Positions 62,860 to 64,000 of a stretch of 64,000 nucleotides of DNA are shown in pieces. The translations under genes and the position numbers were made by a program. Source of the DNA: Schauerella fraxinea. GTDB lineage: Bacteria; Pseudomonadota; Gammaproteobacteria; Burkholderiales; Burkholderiaceae_B. The stretch is taken from NCBI GenBank assembly GCA_030849945.1, contig JAVDKK010000004.1, positions 186,001 through 250,000 of the forward strand, given 5' to 3'. Below the pieces are notes generated by a model. That model made no database searches. It saw only the letters and a program-made list of their open reading frames with translations, and was not told where the DNA came from. Each line of letters starts with the position of its first letter. The first letter of the stretch is position 1.

Positions 62860-63657
62860 ATGGTGACGGAGATCGACCCCACGCACTGGCGCACGCTGTG
62901 GATCTCCGATCTGCATCTGGGCAGCGCTGCCTGCTCGGCCGAGAGCCTGCTCGACTTCCTCGATCATCACGATGCCGACACCCTCTACCTCGTGGGCGAC
63001 ATCGTCGACGCGTGGCATCTGAAGCGCTTCGGCCACTGGCCGCGCGCGCACAACGATGTGGTCCAACGCATTCTGCGCCGTGCCCGCAACGGCACCCGCG
63101 TCATCCTTATCCCCGGCCGCCGCGACCCGTTCGTACGCGACTGGGCAGGTGTTTCGTTCGGCGACATCGATATCGTCGAAGAAGCGATTCACCGCATGGC
63201 ATGCGGACGGCGGCTGCTCGTCACGCACGGCGACCAATTCGACAGCCGCTGGACCACCCGCCTGGCCGGGATCTATCACACCGTGCAGCGGTGGCGCGAT
63301 GACCGGCGCAATCCGGTGGCCGCCGAACGGGCCAACGACGCCCGGGAAGATCGGCACCTGCGCGGACGGGCGGGCTATCTGAACCATGTGCAGCACGTGG
63401 GTTTGAACGAAGTACGGCGCCGCATGCTCGACGGCCTCATTTGCGGCCATGCCCACGCCCCGGCGCTTGAGACGGTGGACGGCCTGATCTATGGCAACGA
63501 CGGCGATTGGGTGCACAGCCTCTCGGCCATCGCCGAAGACCACGACGGCCGGTTGAGCCTGCAATATGGTCAGCCGCAGGCGCGGCGCTTGCCCTCTTCG
63601 AGGGACGCCACCCGCCCCTTGGCGATGCCGGCGTTGCCCTCAACCCTGCGGCGCTAG
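62860..63657 (+). CDS. PlcP-like metallophosphoesterase with altered GNHD motif
   Basis: 265 residues of the calcineurin-like family close to UDP-2,3-diacylglucosamine diphosphatases and the phospholipase C PlcP. Motifs: LWISDLHLGS (metal Asp/His), YLVGDIVDAWHL, HNDVVQ, VTHGDQFDS and ICGHAHAP. The expected GNHD at residues 86-89 reads GRRD: the bridging Asn is Arg87 and the catalytic His is Arg88. PlcP removes phospholipid head groups during phosphate starvation and is PhoB-controlled, which fits the array upstream. With the altered motif, activity is doubtful. PlcP's usual partner glycosyltransferase is not adjacent. Confidence 0.85.
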   Translation: MVTEIDPTHWRTLWISDLHLGSAACSAESLLDFLDHHDADTLYLVGDIVDAWHLKRFGHWPRAHNDVVQRILRRARNGTRVILIPGRRDPFVRDWAGVSFGDIDIVEEAIHRMACGRRLLVTHGDQFDSRWTTRLAGIYHTVQRWRDDRRNPVAAERANDAREDRHLRGRAGYLNHVQHVGLNEVRRRMLDGLICGHAHAPALETVDGLIYGNDGDWVHSLSAIAEDHDGRLSLQYGQPQARRLPSSRDATRPLAMPALPSTLRR

Positions 63658-63669
63658 GGGTATCCGTAC

Positions 63670-63684
63670 AAACCCTAAGGGTTT
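63670..63684. promoter_or_regulatory. Perfect 15-bp palindrome AAACCCTAAGGGTTT
   Basis: A 7-1-7 inverted repeat 122 bp upstream of the acyl-CoA synthetase start, next to CTAGGGG (63654-63660). Such sites are typical of activators of acetate or alcohol metabolism genes. The regulator is not identified. Confidence 0.4.
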
Positions 63685-63806
63685 CGATCCACACGCACAC
63701 AAATATTGCAGTTCACGTCCCTCTCCGTCATGCTTGCACATGGCGACGACGGCCCTGCTCGCGGGTGCGTAGTGTCGTAAACCTGCTTTCTCTGCTGTAA
63801 AGGGCC

Positions 63807-64000
63807 ATGAACGACCAATATCAAGCGCTCTATCAAACCTTCAGCTGGCTCGTTCCCACGCAGTTCAACATTGCCCAGGCGTGTTGCCACCGTTGGGGCG
63901 AAAGCACTGCAGATGCGCGTCGCATCGCCATCTTCTACGAAGATGAGCAGGGCCAACGCGAGGTTTGGACATACGCGCGACTGACAGAGGCGACAAATCA
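63807..64000 (+). CDS. Acyl-CoA synthetase (AMP-forming), 5' part only
   Basis: The first 64 codons; the gene runs off the window. The start MNDQYQALYQTFSWLVPTQF, then NIAQACCHRW and RRIAIFYEDEQGQREVWTYA, matches the N-terminus of AMP-binding acetyl/propionyl-like or medium-chain acyl-CoA synthetases. AAAGGG lies directly upstream of the ATG, with a short 2-nt spacing. A 15-bp palindrome lies in its promoter region. Confidence 0.8.
   Translation, partial: MNDQYQALYQTFSWLVPTQFNIAQACCHRWGESTADARRIAIFYEDEQGQREVWTYARLTEATN

Noticed and set aside
1..64000. tRNA, rRNA, CRISPR arrays, transposases, integrases.
   Set aside because: I saw none by eye. Repeats found are tandem or inverted and no recombinase-type ORF is present. 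A covariance-model search would be needed to exclude tRNAs and small RNAs.

Overview
The window is 64 kb of GC-rich, densely coding bacterial chromosome. Several things point to a betaproteobacterium of the order Burkholderiales, most likely family Alcaligenaceae (Bordetella/Achromobacter/Pusillimonas-like). These are the leuS-lptE-holA-proA order, rpmB-rpmG, the pgsA/uvrC/nagZ/acpS/pdxJ neighbourhood, a Bug-type solute receptor and the CaiB-type CoA-transferase/MaoC/acyl-CoA dehydrogenase cassette. The family call is inference from gene content; no rRNA or tRNA gene was seen.

Layout. 1-3373: end of a sugar-type ABC transporter operon (permease, ATPase, Gfo/Idh/MocA dehydrogenase, GntR regulator), followed by a CTGA microsatellite. 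3571-9479: minus-strand housekeeping block (small membrane protein, MFS, pgsA, uvrC, nagZ, acpS). 9609-17000: plus-strand module of an OmpR-type response regulator, a histidine kinase whose C-terminus is a complete solute-binding-protein domain, and an FbpABC/AfuABC-type ABC transporter whose own binding protein is a paralogue of that domain. 17124-20776: AraC regulator, an orphan ORF, pdxJ, and a regulator with a degenerate receiver. 20908-27186: DUF4136 lipoprotein, molybdate uptake genes (short modE, modB, modA, modC) with four 22-bp tandem repeats in the modB-modA gap, and a COG2984-type ABC transporter. 27413-33650: aldo/keto reductase, malonyl-CoA synthetase and decarboxylase, spermidine-synthase-like protein, thiolase. 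34034-40111: organic-acid CoA-thioester cassette (two acyl-CoA dehydrogenases, LysR, CoA-transferase, MaoC-like protein, Bug receptor). 40083-43585: proVWX. 44348-50312: cfa, Bcr/CflA exporter, rpmB-rpmG, Tat-exported phospholipase C, small lipoprotein. 50565-53541: MarR regulator and two overlapping MFS genes. 53632-59487: leuS-lptE-holA-proA. 59541-64000: HemJ/CopD-like protein, THUMP RNA methyltransferase with a long disordered tail, RDD protein, PlcP-like metallophosphoesterase behind a four-repeat Pho-box-like element, and the start of an acyl-CoA synthetase.

Most interesting. (1) The kinase/binding-protein fusion next to a transporter with a paralogous binding protein suggests a ligand sensor derived from the transport receptor, and 11-bp-spaced TGACAG repeats in front of the transport operon are a candidate operator. 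(2) The PlcP-like gene combines a Pho-box-like array with loss of the Asn-His of the GNHD metal motif. (3) The regulator at 19826-20776 has lost the receiver's phospho-acceptor Asp and conserved Lys. (4) The MaoC-like protein lacks the usual Asp/His pair. These are read directly from the sequence; functions are inferred from family knowledge without database searches.
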